From: CADEFX01 sp963806735
GTDB taxonomy: Bacteria; Pseudomonadota; Alphaproteobacteria; Rhizobiales; Hyphomicrobiaceae
Length of the DNA stretch: 64,000 nucleotides
Assembly (NCBI GenBank): GCA_963806735.1
Contig: CAWEBE010000039.1
Location: 37,659-101,658, forward strand
Reading direction: 5' to 3'
Position 1 is the first letter of the stretch; each line of letters opens with the position of its first letter. This document shows, piece after piece, positions 49,181 to 56,818 of the stretch. The notes under the pieces were generated by a model. It was given only the letters and a program-made list of their open reading frames with translations, was not told the origin of the DNA and searched no databases. The translations under genes were made by a program, and so were the position numbers.

Positions 49181-49205
49181 GGAACCTGCGCAAACCGCAC
49201 GGGTT
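49181..49205 (+). promoter_or_regulatory. EcfG-like promoter for the 49237 operon
   Basis: GGAAC at 49181-49185, 16 bases, GGTT at 49202-49205; one mismatch; 31 bases before the ATG at 49237. Confidence 0.5.
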
Positions 49206-49236
49206 GGAAGCTCAGACTGAGCCCGGAGGATGCATC

Positions 49237-49470
49237 ATGAAAACCAAGTCGAAAAAGCGCGAACTCATCGCGCCCCGCGGGGACAAGCGCTACATCCGTC
49301 GCGACGCCAAGGGTCGCATCAAGGAGTCCGACGATGTCGGCCGCTCACTCTCCCAGGACAGACGCCGCAAGGCCAAGACGGTCGCCAAACCCGGTCAGGG
49401 TGATCGTGGCGACCGCAAGGTAACGCGGGCGAAGACCACGAAGCGGACAGCCACGCGTGCCAAACGTTAA
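49237..49470 (+). CDS. Small Lys/Arg-rich protein of repair cluster
   Basis: 77 residues, very basic: MKTKSKKRELIAPRGDKRYI, RRDAKGRIKESDDVGRSLSQ, DRRRKAKTVAKPGQGDRGDR. The K-R-Y-I-R-R-D-x-K-G-R-I-x-E-S-D-D-V-G-R-S-L core is one I recall as a conserved rhizobial hypothetical. The charge suggests nucleic acid binding, but no fold is known. GGAGG precedes the ATG at good spacing. It overlaps the start of the AlkB-like gene by 14 bases and begins the EcfG-linked operon of repair genes that runs to about 52480. Confidence 0.7.
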   Translation: MKTKSKKRELIAPRGDKRYIRRDAKGRIKESDDVGRSLSQDRRRKAKTVAKPGQGDRGDRKVTRAKTTKRTATRAKR

Positions 49471-50039
49471 TCGAGAAGCTGATCTCTTCGGGGCAGACCA
49501 TTTACCAGAGGGTTTCAGCTATGCGGCTTCGCTGCTCGATGAGGCCGAAGAGCAGGCCCTCCTCGCCGAGATAAGGGCGCTGCCCTTCCGCGACTTCGAA
49601 TTCCACGGCTTTGTAGGCAAGCGCCGCGTGGTGTCGTTCGGCTGGCGCTACGACTTCAACGGCGGGGGCTTGAGCAAAACGGAGGATATGCCCGAGCTTT
49701 CTTCTGCCTGTGCGTGAACAGGCTGCCGCGTTCGCGAAGATTCCCCCTCAGGATTTGCAGCAGGTTCTGGTCACCGAGTATGGAGCGGGCGCCGCCATTG
49801 GATGGCACCGTGATCGCTCGGTCTTCGGCGACGTGGTCGGGATCTCGCTGCTATCGAGCTGCACCTTCCGGCTCCGGCGCAAAGAGGGAGCCCGATGGCA
49901 GCGCGCGAACCTCACCGTGGAGCCCCGCTCTATCTATTTGCTGCGGGGGCCGTCCAGGACTGAATGGGAGCATAGTATCCCGGCTGTCAGCACGCTCCGC
50001 TATTCGATCACGTTCCGCAACGTGCTGGACCGGGGCTGA
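49457..50039 (+). pseudogene. AlkB-like 2-oxoglutarate/Fe(II) dioxygenase, one frameshift
   Basis: From a GTG at 49457 the frame reads LPEGFSYAASLLDEAEEQAL, LAEIRALPFRDFEFHGFVGK, RRVVSFGWRYDFNGGGLSKT. After E it must skip C49697 to continue as FLLPVREQAAAFAKIP, LQQVLVTEYGAGAAIGWHRD with the Fe ligands His and Asp, VVGISLLSSCTFRLRR and WEHSIPAVSTLRYSITFRNV with the distal His and the oxoglutarate-binding Arg. Restored length is about 193 residues, right for AlkB-like enzymes, which remove methyl groups from DNA or RNA bases. The position in a repair operon and a nearby 3-methyladenine glycosylase gene support a role in alkylation repair. Confidence 0.8.
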
Positions 50040-50041
50040 CG

Positions 50042-50998
50042 GTGGCGCGCTCCTCGACCCTTCCGAAGCGGCTTCAACCCATGCTGGCTACCCTCACCGA
50101 TGCTCCTTTCGATGATCCGGGATGGGTTTTCGAGGACAAGTACGACGGCTTCCGCATGGTCGCCAGCATCGAAGCCGGGCGGGTCACGCTTTACAGCCGC
50201 AACGGCAAGATCATCAGCCATAGCTACGTGGAGGTCGCTCAGGCGCTGGAGCGCGTGAAGGTAGACGCCGTCCTCGATGGCGAGTTGGTAGCGCTCGACA
50301 GCCAAGGCGTGTCGCGCTTTCAGCTGCTCCAGAACGCGCTCCGTCATGAGGCCAAGCTGCTCTATTGCATCTTTGATCTGATGTTCTGCGCCGGCGAGGA
50401 TTTGCGTCAATTGCCGCTCCTGGAGCGCAAGAAGCGGCTTCGCAGCATCTTGCCCCGTCATTCTTTGCTTGCCTTCAGCCAGCATCGCAAACAGTCCGGC
50501 ACCAAGTTCTTCCGGGAAGCCGAGGAACGCGGGCTTGAAGGCATCATGGCCAAGAAAGCCCAAAGCACCTACCAGTCGGGCGCTCGCACAAAGGATTGGC
50601 TCAAGATCAAGACGGCGCGGCGACAGGAGGTTGTGATCGCTGGGTTCACTGCGCCCAGACGCTCCCGACCCTACTTCGGCGCACTGGTGCTGGCGGTCAG
50701 AGACGGGAAGAACTGGCGCTACATCGGGCACGTCGGCACCGGCTTCAGCCACGCGACCCTTGAGGAACTGCACGGCAAGCTGTTGCCTCTCAAGATCGCG
50801 TCATCGCCCTTCCCGACCCGCGTCAAGGATGAGGCCGTGACGACCTGGGTAAAACCCAAGCTGGTCGCTGAAGTGAAGTTCACCGAGTGGACGACCGCAG
50901 GTGAAATGCGCCATCCGGTATTCCTCGGACTTCGGGAGGACAAGCGGGCGGAAGACGTCGTCAGGGAAGAAGAGCAGCCGCTGAGGCGTCGCCGATGA
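50042..50998 (+). CDS. ATP-dependent DNA ligase (LigD ligase-domain type)
   Basis: 318 residues from a GTG at 50042, 2 bases after the AlkB-like stop. The ligase core has the adenylated Lys in GWVFEDKYDGFRMVASIEAG (motif I), GKIISHSYVEVAQALERVKV, DAVLDGELVALDSQGVSRFQ (motif III), GLEGIMAKKAQSTYQSGART (motif IV), WLKIKTARRQEVVIAGFTAP (motif V) and an OB-fold to HPVFLGLREDKRAEDV. No phosphoesterase or polymerase domain is attached, so it is a stand-alone ligase of the LigD family. It is the third ATP-dependent ligase within 7 kb. It overlaps the next gene by 4 bases. Confidence 0.9.
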   Translation: MARSSTLPKRLQPMLATLTDAPFDDPGWVFEDKYDGFRMVASIEAGRVTLYSRNGKIISHSYVEVAQALERVKVDAVLDGELVALDSQGVSRFQLLQNALRHEAKLLYCIFDLMFCAGEDLRQLPLLERKKRLRSILPRHSLLAFSQHRKQSGTKFFREAEERGLEGIMAKKAQSTYQSGARTKDWLKIKTARRQEVVIAGFTAPRRSRPYFGALVLAVRDGKNWRYIGHVGTGFSHATLEELHGKLLPLKIASSPFPTRVKDEAVTTWVKPKLVAEVKFTEWTTAGEMRHPVFLGLREDKRAEDVVREEEQPLRRRR

Positions 50999-51195
50999 GC
51001 CGGCTTCTTATTATCTTTGGGCTTGTGCTGGTTGCCGTTGGCGTGCTCTGGCCCGTGATCGCGAAGCTGGGACTTGGTCGGCTCCCCGGCGATCTCGTAA
51101 TTGAGCGAGAGAATTTCCGGCTGTACATCCCGATCGCTACCTCCCTGCTGATCAGCCTGCTCCTCAGCCTGGTACTGTGGTTTCTAAACCGGTGA
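50995..51195 (+). CDS. DUF2905 small membrane protein
   Basis: 66 residues: MSRLLIIFGLVLVAVGVLWP, VIAKLGLGRLPGDLVIEREN, FRLYIPIATSLLISLLLSLV. Two membrane helices joined by the G-R-L-P-G-D-x-x-x-E loop that marks DUF2905. Its start overlaps the ligase stop by 4 bases, and its stop overlaps the exonuclease start by 4, so it is translationally coupled on both sides. Family function is unknown. A membrane protein inside a repair operon is unusual, though DUF2905 is often found with Holliday-junction genes such as ruvB. Confidence 0.85.
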   Translation: MSRLLIIFGLVLVAVGVLWPVIAKLGLGRLPGDLVIERENFRLYIPIATSLLISLLLSLVLWFLNR

Positions 51196-52025
51196 CACAA
51201 CGACGCCCGCTGCTGATCATTGACGGAGACTCGTTCGCGCACCGCTCCTATCACGCGCTTCCGAAGACCATTCGTCGTCGGGGCGACAAGGGAGCGGGTG
51301 CGATCCTGGGCTTCGCCAACTTCCTGCTTCGCCTCTACGAGACCGAGAAGCCTCGCGCCGTGCTGGTCGGTTGGGACAGCCTCGATGAGCCCACATACCG
51401 GCATGAGGCGCTGGAAGGCTATCAATCCGGACGCACGTTTGATGATGAGCTGGTGGACCAACTCGAAGTCCTGCCCGAGTTTGTGGCCGCCTGTGGTTTC
51501 GCAAATGCCAAAGAAGGCGGCTACGAGGCCGATGACTTTCTGGCCGCGGCGGTCGGGAAGGAAGAAAAACGAGGCGGAACAGCCATCGTCGCCAGCGGCG
51601 ATCGCGACGCCTACCAGCTTGCATCAAAGAGGACCACCATCTTGCAGCCGATCCGGGCGGGCGAGATGGCGCGCATTGGCCCTGCTGAAGTGCGCGCACG
51701 CTACGGCGTCGATCCCACGCAGGTGCCAGACTTCATCGCGCTGCGCGGCGACTCCTCGGATCGGATTCCAGGAGCGGCAGGCGTTGGACCTGTCGGCGCC
51801 GCCTCCTTGTTGCGCCGCTACGGCTCTCTGGAGAAGGCGTTGGCTGCCGGCCGCTTCGCCGCGCAGGCCGACACGCTCCGCCTTTACCGTTCGATCGCAA
51901 CCATGGACAAGTCCGCCCCGCTACCTGCATTGCGCAACCAGAAGCCTACGTGGACGCGCGCTGCCAAGCTCGCTCGGGACTGGCAGCTCAATCGCTTGGC
52001 CGAGCGCCTGGATGCTTTGGCATGA
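51192..52025 (+). CDS. 5'-3' exonuclease (Pol I N-terminal domain family)
   Basis: 277 residues from a GTG at 51192 overlapping the DUF2905 stop. It has the PIN-like and helix-hairpin-helix layout of T5/Taq 5' nuclease domains: RPLLIIDGDSFAHRSYHALP with the first metal Asp, AILGFANFLLRLYETEKPRA, VLVGWDSLDEPTYRHEALEG, GGYEADDFLAAAVGKEEKRG, TAIVASGDRDAYQLASKRTT (metal Asps), VPDFIALRGDSSDRIPGAAG. It probably removes flaps in repair. No polymerase domain. It overlaps the phosphoesterase gene by 4 bases. Two fragments of the same gene lie at 3290 and 59296. Confidence 0.9.
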   Translation: MTQRRPLLIIDGDSFAHRSYHALPKTIRRRGDKGAGAILGFANFLLRLYETEKPRAVLVGWDSLDEPTYRHEALEGYQSGRTFDDELVDQLEVLPEFVAACGFANAKEGGYEADDFLAAAVGKEEKRGGTAIVASGDRDAYQLASKRTTILQPIRAGEMARIGPAEVRARYGVDPTQVPDFIALRGDSSDRIPGAAGVGPVGAASLLRRYGSLEKALAAGRFAAQADTLRLYRSIATMDKSAPLPALRNQKPTWTRAAKLARDWQLNRLAERLDALA

Positions 52026-52480
52026 CCCTTCTGGGCGTCATCTCCGACACGCACGGCCTGCTGAGGCCCGAGGCACTCGATGCTCTACGTGGGTCGGACC
52101 TGATCATTCATGCCGGAGATGTCGGCAAGCCCGAGATACTCAAACGGCTGCGCGAGATCGCGCCCGTCGTAGCGGTGCGCGGCAATGTCGATACCGCGCC
52201 TTGGGCAGAAGAGCTTCCTGAAACCCAGGTTCTGCGCGTTGCTGGACGCAATATCTACGTCCTACATGACCGAGCCCGGCTCGTCGTCGATCCTGTGACC
52301 GTTGGGTATGCGGCCGTCGTGTTCGGCCATTCACACAAGGCATTAGTTGAGACCCGCGATGGCGTCCTGTACTTCAATCCCGGCAGCGCCGGGCCCCGCC
52401 GTTTCCGTCTCCCAATCACAGTCGCACGGCTACGCGTATCGACCGAGTTGCTCGAACCGGAGATTGTCCAATTAGCCTGA
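52022..52480 (+). CDS. YfcE/MJ0936-type metallophosphoesterase
   Basis: 152 residues: MTLLGVISDTHGLLRPEALD with the D-x-H metal motif, SDLIIHAGDVGKPEILKRLR (G-D), VVAVRGNVDTAP (G-N-x-D), VFGHSHKALVETRDGVLYFN (G-H-S/T-H) and PGSAGPRRF. All metal ligands of the phosphodiesterase YfcE group are present. It hydrolyses simple phosphodiesters; the natural substrate is unknown. The ATG overlaps the exonuclease stop (ATGA), so it is the last gene of the tightly overlapping repair operon. Its final 9 bases overlap the end of the convergent MFS gene. Confidence 0.9.
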   Translation: MTLLGVISDTHGLLRPEALDALRGSDLIIHAGDVGKPEILKRLREIAPVVAVRGNVDTAPWAEELPETQVLRVAGRNIYVLHDRARLVVDPVTVGYAAVVFGHSHKALVETRDGVLYFNPGSAGPRRFRLPITVARLRVSTELLEPEIVQLA

Positions 52481-53635
52481 ACCTGCTGCCGAGCGCCCGG
52501 GCAACGAGAACGCCACCGGCAGTGCCGCAAGGCAGAGCCCGCTCATAACAAGAAAAGCGTACGCTCCGAGACTCGAGTAGAGCCACCCAGACACTACGAT
52601 CAGAATGGCCGTCGCGGCACCCACACCCACAGTTCCGTAAAGCGCCTGGGCGGTGGCGGCGAGCTGCGGAGGCACACAAATGGCCAGAAGGCGCATGCAG
52701 GCCAGGTGCAACAGTGCAAAAGTGACGCCGTGCAGAGGTTGAATGAGCGCGATGGCCGTCAGGTCCAACGTCAGCGCGGACACGAGCCATCGCCCCGCGC
52801 CCAGGACTGCGGCAATCCCGATGGCGCGGGAAGGGCCGAGACGGTCAAGCAGCCACGGTCCAACCAGGAAGAACACGACAACCTCCGCGGCCACAGCCAC
52901 GGACCAGAGCATGCTCGCTGTCTGGGCCGAGATGCCCGCATTGGTCCAACGAATGACCGAGAAGGTGTCATGCAGCGCATGACTTCCGAGAATCAGGGCG
53001 GCGACCAGAACAACACGACGGAACACAGGTAGTCTCACGAGAGCAAGAACGCCTTCTCGAGAGATGGCGTCGGTTGTGTTCGAAACTGTGACGGGTGGAA
53101 CCAGTCGAAGCGCGAACGGGACTGTCAACATCAAGATCGCCTGTAAGACGACCACGACACCGAGCCCGAACGCCGAAACTAGGAAACCTGCCGCGATTGA
53201 GGCGACAATGAACGCAGCCGACCCAGCACCGCGCGCCCATCCGTACTCGAAGCCTTGACGACGGGAAGCCACGACCGCTAGCGCATCGGCAAGATTGGTG
53301 GTCGGCGCCAGCGCAAAGGCGTGGAGCAAGCTGACCGCCAGCAAGGGCCAGAACCCAGAGGCCGGCAAATAGGCAAGCGCTGTCAGGGCGGCGCCACCGC
53401 AGCAAACCGCCAGCGTGGCGCGCACCGCATGCGTTTGGTCCGCGATGCGTCCGGCGAGGGGTGCAGACAGTAGCCGTATGGCTGTGGCCGCACCGAACAT
53501 CATCCCGATCTGTTCGGCCGGCACGCCCTTGAATTCAATGAGCGCAGGCAGGAATGGCGAGGCGACCCCGAATGCCGCATACAAAAAAGCGAAGAGCAGT
53601 ACAAATGGTCCGACGCTTGCGAGGAGGGGCCTCAT
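52472..53635 (-). CDS. MFS transporter, paralogue of 23356
   Basis: About 387 residues with twelve membrane helices. Shared with the paralogue at 23356: AFGVASPFLPALIEFKGVPA, RLLSAPLAGRIADQTHAVRA, LAPTTNLADALAVVASRRQG, FEYGWARGAGSAAFIVASIA, RRVVLVAALILGSHALHDTF and ALIQPLHGVTFALLHLACMR. Identity is high throughout, so the pair arose by duplication. The group resembles HcaT/phenylpropionate permeases; substrate unknown. The ATG at 53635 starts at MRPLLASVG; a TTG at 53671 would add 12 residues. It converges on the phosphoesterase gene. Confidence 0.85.
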   Translation of the reverse strand: MRPLLASVGPFVLLFAFLYAAFGVASPFLPALIEFKGVPAEQIGMMFGAATAIRLLSAPLAGRIADQTHAVRATLAVCCGGAALTALAYLPASGFWPLLAVSLLHAFALAPTTNLADALAVVASRRQGFEYGWARGAGSAAFIVASIAAGFLVSAFGLGVVVVLQAILMLTVPFALRLVPPVTVSNTTDAISREGVLALVRLPVFRRVVLVAALILGSHALHDTFSVIRWTNAGISAQTASMLWSVAVAAEVVVFFLVGPWLLDRLGPSRAIGIAAVLGAGRWLVSALTLDLTAIALIQPLHGVTFALLHLACMRLLAICVPPQLAATAQALYGTVGVGAATAILIVVSGWLYSSLGAYAFLVMSGLCLAALPVAFSLPGRSAAGSG

Positions 53636-53689
53636 CGTTTTGCTCTGCGGGTGCGCGTTGATGAGCGCCAAGGCAGGGCGCGGTCGCGA

Positions 53690-54238
53690 TCACTGAAGCA
53701 CAAAGCGGAGCTTCTTGGCTGACCAGACGGGCCCTGCGTAATCGACGCCAATGCGCGGGGTTTTCTTGATACGACGTGTCGGCAAACTGCGTCCCACATC
53801 CTCAAACCACAAACCCGTCTCGGGTACCGCCTCACGGTCGTTAAGTGACCGGTCGATCTTCAATGAAGCTGCCACGCGACCAGGGCCGCTGACGTGATCA
53901 ACCCCGCGGATCAGTACGGCGGCCGCATCGTCGATGTCGCCCGTCACGACGTTTAACATCCAGTGCAGCCCATAGATGCGATAAACGTAGAAGCGTCCTG
54001 CGGGGCCGAACATTACTTCCGTGCGCGCGGTTCGTCCCCGGGCTGAGTGGCTCGCGAGGTCGTGTGGGCCCTCGTAGGCTTCCGTCTCCGTGACAATGGA
54101 GCTCATCACTATTGCACCCCGTTTCCGCATCAGCGCCTTGCCCAGCAAGTCGCGCGCCACGTGCGCGGCCGGTCGACTGAAGAACGATGTCGGAAGCACT
54201 TCCCCACGCTCGACCGATGGGATCAATTTAGGTTTCAT
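53690..54238 (-). CDS. mpg: DNA-3-methyladenine glycosylase (AAG/MPG family)
   Basis: 182 residues: VLPTSFFSRPAAHVARDLLG, IVMSSIVTETEAYEGPHDLA with the catalytic Glu, TEVMFGPAGRFYVYRIYGLH with the intercalating Tyr region, WMLNVVTGDIDDAAAVLIRG and SGPGRVAASLKIDRSLNDRE. The full AAG fold is present. It removes alkylated purines such as 3-methyladenine, giving abasic sites. With the AlkB-like enzyme it gives this locus two routes for alkylation damage. It is separately transcribed on the minus strand, 54 bases upstream of the MFS gene. Confidence 0.9.
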   Translation of the reverse strand: MKPKLIPSVERGEVLPTSFFSRPAAHVARDLLGKALMRKRGAIVMSSIVTETEAYEGPHDLASHSARGRTARTEVMFGPAGRFYVYRIYGLHWMLNVVTGDIDDAAAVLIRGVDHVSGPGRVAASLKIDRSLNDREAVPETGLWFEDVGRSLPTRRIKKTPRIGVDYAGPVWSAKKLRFVLQ

Positions 54239-54309
54239 GCGTCCCTTACTATGCGCTGTGGAACATCTGCTTGGGGCACCAAGTTCCTGCCTTAGCCCAG
54301 GAGAATGCT

Positions 54310-54597
54310 GTGTCCGTAGTCCGCGATAATACTGAGCTGAACCGCTTCGAGATGGATACTGAGGCCGGCCTCGCCATCGCCGACTATCGCCTGAATGGCT
54401 TCACCATGACGATCTACCACACCGAGGTGCCCGCACGCTTGCGCGGACGCGGGCATGGCGGACGCCTTGTGACGGGCGCCCTCAGCCAAGCGCGTAGCAA
54501 GGGTTACAAAATCGTGCCGAGTTGTTGGTTCGTGCGGGAAGTTATGTCCGCTTCATCCAAATACGATGATCTCTGGGCCGACCGCTCTTCCAAATAG
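54310..54597 (+). CDS. GNAT-type N-acetyltransferase (GCN5-related, YidJ/NATD1-like)
   Basis: 95 residues from a GTG at 54310 with AGGAG upstream: NRFEMDTEAGLAIADYRLNG, FTMTIYHTEVPARLRGRGHG, GRLVTGALSQARSKGYKIVP. The R-G-x-G-x-G-x-x-L-V segment is the acetyl-CoA pyrophosphate loop; the short length and Y-x-x-x-x-x-x-x-x-H-T-E-V-P pattern fit the minimal NATD1/YjdJ group. These proteins bind acetyl-CoA; the acceptor is unknown. GGAAC at 54260, 17 bases, AGTT may be a weak EcfG-like promoter. The gene is divergent from mpg. Confidence 0.8.
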   Translation: MSVVRDNTELNRFEMDTEAGLAIADYRLNGFTMTIYHTEVPARLRGRGHGGRLVTGALSQARSKGYKIVPSCWFVREVMSASSKYDDLWADRSSK

Positions 54598-54608
54598 GGG
54601 ATATTGCG

Positions 54609-55132
54609 ATGCTCATGCAGAGCAAGGTTGATCAGCTCGCCAGCAAGCATGGCGTGAGCACCGCTGCCGTCACGGAACTCGCCGAAGCCATTGCGCGTGG
54701 TCGAGGCAGCTTGGCCCAATTCAGTCATCCTGATCTTGGTGGCTCAGGGCAGTGGATGAGAAGTGGCATGTTGATGATCGGCGACATGTTCAATGATCGT
54801 CTGAAGGCGCGAGTAGCCGCGCTCTGCATCGATGTCGCGGACGCACTAGGAGAACACCCCGCCTGGAAGAAACCAACGAGCGCTCTACGCCCCACTGGTG
54901 GCCAACCCATTTCGGCGTCCCATCAACCGTGGGCTCCCAGAACGCCATGCGGTACGCCTTCTTCCCGAGCAGCAAGCGCCTGGTCATTGATGACAATGGG
55001 AAGATCAGTACCTACGACACCGGCGATCATGTGATCGTAGGCGTTGGCCAGCAACAAAGTCATGCGCAATCGATCGTCTTCTCGACGGTGAAAGGCACGC
55101 TCGATCTGGGTTCCTTGGCCAGGATCGAATGA
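54609..55132 (+). pseudogene. Hypothetical SHOCT-like protein, one frameshift
   Basis: The first frame reads VDQLASKHGVSTAAVTELAE, AIARGRGSLAQFSHPDLGGS, GQWMRSGMLMIGDMFNDRLK, ARVAALCIDVADAL. Near 54870 it must shift to continue as HWWPTHFGVPSTVGSQNAMR, YAFFPSSKRLVIDDNGKIST, YDTGDHVIVGVGQQQSHAQS. I remember this family as widespread uncharacterised proteins with an oligomerising N-terminal helix and a beta-sandwich that ends in a Q-Q-Q motif. It begins 11 bases after the acetyltransferase stop and ends 3 bases before the MOSC gene, so the three form an operon. Shift of +2 or -1. Confidence 0.6.
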
Positions 55133-55135
55133 ACG

Positions 55136-55708
55136 ATGCCACCCATGAAGCGACTGACGGGGGGCAGGATTGCAGGCCTTTACGTGGGCAACAACAAAGG
55201 AACGGTCAAGAGACCCGTTTCCTCGTTGCTGCTCACCCTGGACGGCATCGAAGGTGATGCGCACGCGGGCCGAACCCAAAAAACCGGTGCGAGAGAACCC
55301 GCATTCCGACGCGGCACCATGGTCGCGAATACCCGTCAGCTTTCGCTGGTGAGCGTAGAGGAGTTGAGCGAGATCGCGTCTCGGCTCGGCATCACGCACA
55401 TCGATCCAGCGTGGATGGCTGCCAACATTGCGACCGATGGCGCAGGACCAATTACCCAACTGCCGCCAGGCACCCTCCTTCGCGCATCATCGGGCGCAAG
55501 CATCTACATCGCCGAATTGAACTCGCCCTGTCGAGTTGCCGCCCGCTTGATCGCGGAACATGTCGCCTACGCCGGCGATGCCTCAGCTTTTGTCCGGCAT
55601 GCGACGGGACGCAGGGGTGTCGTCGGCTTCGTATATGCCCCGGGGACACTAAACGTTGGCGATGAACTGGAGGTGCTGCGGGCGAAGGCACAACCCGCGA
55701 GGGATTGA
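55136..55708 (+). CDS. MOSC domain protein
   Basis: 190 residues: GGRIAGLYVGNNKGTVKRPV, LLTLDGIEGDAHAGRTQKTG (the G-D-x-H-x-G of MOSC), ANTRQLSLVSVEELSEIASR, WMAANIATDGAGPITQLPPG, TLLRASSGASIYIAELNSPC with the conserved Cys, and GDELEVLRAKAQ at the end. MOSC proteins handle sulfur carried on the molybdenum cofactor or detoxify amidoxime-type substrates. The ATG at 55136 directly follows the preceding stop. It is the last core gene before the tRNA fragment at 55793. Confidence 0.85.
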   Translation: MPPMKRLTGGRIAGLYVGNNKGTVKRPVSSLLLTLDGIEGDAHAGRTQKTGAREPAFRRGTMVANTRQLSLVSVEELSEIASRLGITHIDPAWMAANIATDGAGPITQLPPGTLLRASSGASIYIAELNSPCRVAARLIAEHVAYAGDASAFVRHATGRRGVVGFVYAPGTLNVGDELEVLRAKAQPARD

Positions 55709-55792
55709 TGACGCACGCATTGATCCGTGTACCTATCTCTGCGGTTTCTCTGCGCAGCGCCAGATCTTCAAAATCTAACTTATTGATATAAT

Positions 55793-55848
55793 TGGTCGGA
55801 GCGGGGAGATTCGAACTCCCGACCCCTTGCTCCCGAAGCAAGTGCGCC
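55793..55848 (-). tRNA. tRNA-Pro(CGG), 3' part only (probable attachment-site scar)
   Basis: Read on the minus strand: GGCGCACTTGCTTCGGGAGC (end of D arm and anticodon arm with anticodon CGG), AAGGGGTCGGGAGTTCGAAT (variable and T arm) and CTCCCCGCTCCGACCA (T arm, acceptor, CCA). The 5' acceptor strand and D-loop are missing; the sequence upstream (above 55848) is unrelated. Integrases commonly recombine at tRNA 3' ends and leave such a fragment at one element border. Confidence 0.75.
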
Positions 55849-56543
55849 TCATTGGAGGCTTGCCGACAGCAACTGCTCGAGCTGCAAATCAAGATGGTTG
55901 CGAGCCCCCGCAACCACCGAGAGTTGAATTAAGTTTCGTGGAGAAGCGGAGTTTCTGGGTGAAGAACTCGAGCGATGCCTTGATTTCCGCGACAAACAAT
56001 GCCGGCTCGACAGCGATGATGACGGCTTTGGTTAGGTTCTGTTCTGAATGATCTGCCATGGTGGAGAGTCTCGCTTTGAGCGCTTGCCAGCTTTCGAACA
56101 CGTGCTGCCGCGCCACCAGTTGCTGCACGCCGCTCAGCTTAAAGCTGTGCGCGAGCACCTCGGGATGAAGGACGTGCCGAAGCAAAGATGATGCGACCAA
56201 CCGCAGCAGGCGCCGTCCCGACGTCCTCAACATCGGCTTCCGCCTTGCCAGAACGCTCGAGTGTCGAGCCTAACCGATGTCTCTCGGTCGGGCGGTCGCC
56301 ATTAGACACGTTTGCCGCATCACCGATCTTCCGCCACAAGAACCCGAGCATGGGGATCGGCTTCCGCAGCTCGCTATGTAAAGTCATCGTGCCCGGGGCA
56401 GGCGCTGATTTGTTCTGCGGGGTTGCAGCGGGTTCGCGTGCCACGTGCAAAAAAAGGGCGTCGCCGGCCGTCCCATGAACCGTTTGTTAACGCTAGCGAA
56501 TTGATAGTTCTCAATCACAACGTATCTGTGAGGGAACCTCCCG
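55849..56543. other. Stretch after the tRNA fragment, no firm gene
   Basis: A minus-strand frame (56233-55889) reads HPEVLAHSFKLSGVQQLVAR, QHVFESWQALKARLSTMADH and ends KLRFSTKLN, which is helical and protein-like but without an RBS or a family I can name. Probably decayed accessory DNA. Confidence 0.35.
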
Positions 56544-56741
56544 ATGAAAGCGTTCATGACACTACTACTCGCTGGCGGCGCACTAATCAGCGTGCAAGGC
56601 CTGACTGCGAAGCCCGCTGAAGCATTCGGCTGGTGGGGCGGTGGCTGCTGCCGGACCGCCGTTTTCTATCGTCCTGCGGCGTGTGGTTGCAAGCACTACA
56701 GGCCCGCCCGCTGTTATCGTGCACGCAGCTGCTGCAGGTAG
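56544..56741 (+). CDS. Small exported cysteine-rich protein
   Basis: 65 residues with a signal peptide (MKAFMTLLLAGGALISVQGL, TAKPAEA) and a mature part of only about 40 residues, FGWWGGGCCRTAVFYRPAAC, GCKHYRPARCYRARSCCR. It holds eight cysteines and many Arg/Tyr. No known family. GAGGGAA precedes the ATG at good spacing, and a strong terminator follows at 56787, so it is a complete single-gene unit. Disulfide-rich secreted peptides of this size can be antimicrobial or surface proteins; that is only a possibility here. Confidence 0.65.
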   Translation: MKAFMTLLLAGGALISVQGLTAKPAEAFGWWGGGCCRTAVFYRPAACGCKHYRPARCYRARSCCR

Positions 56742-56786
56742 ACCAAGGACATAGCCTCCTCCTCAAGAAACGACACGTGTACCTGG

Positions 56787-56818
56787 TGGGCCTTCGTTCA
56801 GAGCGAAGGCCCATTTTT
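56787..56818 (+). terminator. Intrinsic terminator after the Cys-rich gene
   Basis: Perfect 9-bp stem GGGCCTTCG / CGAAGGCCC, 7-base loop, then ATTTTTCTTTT. One of the best terminators of the window. Confidence 0.85.
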
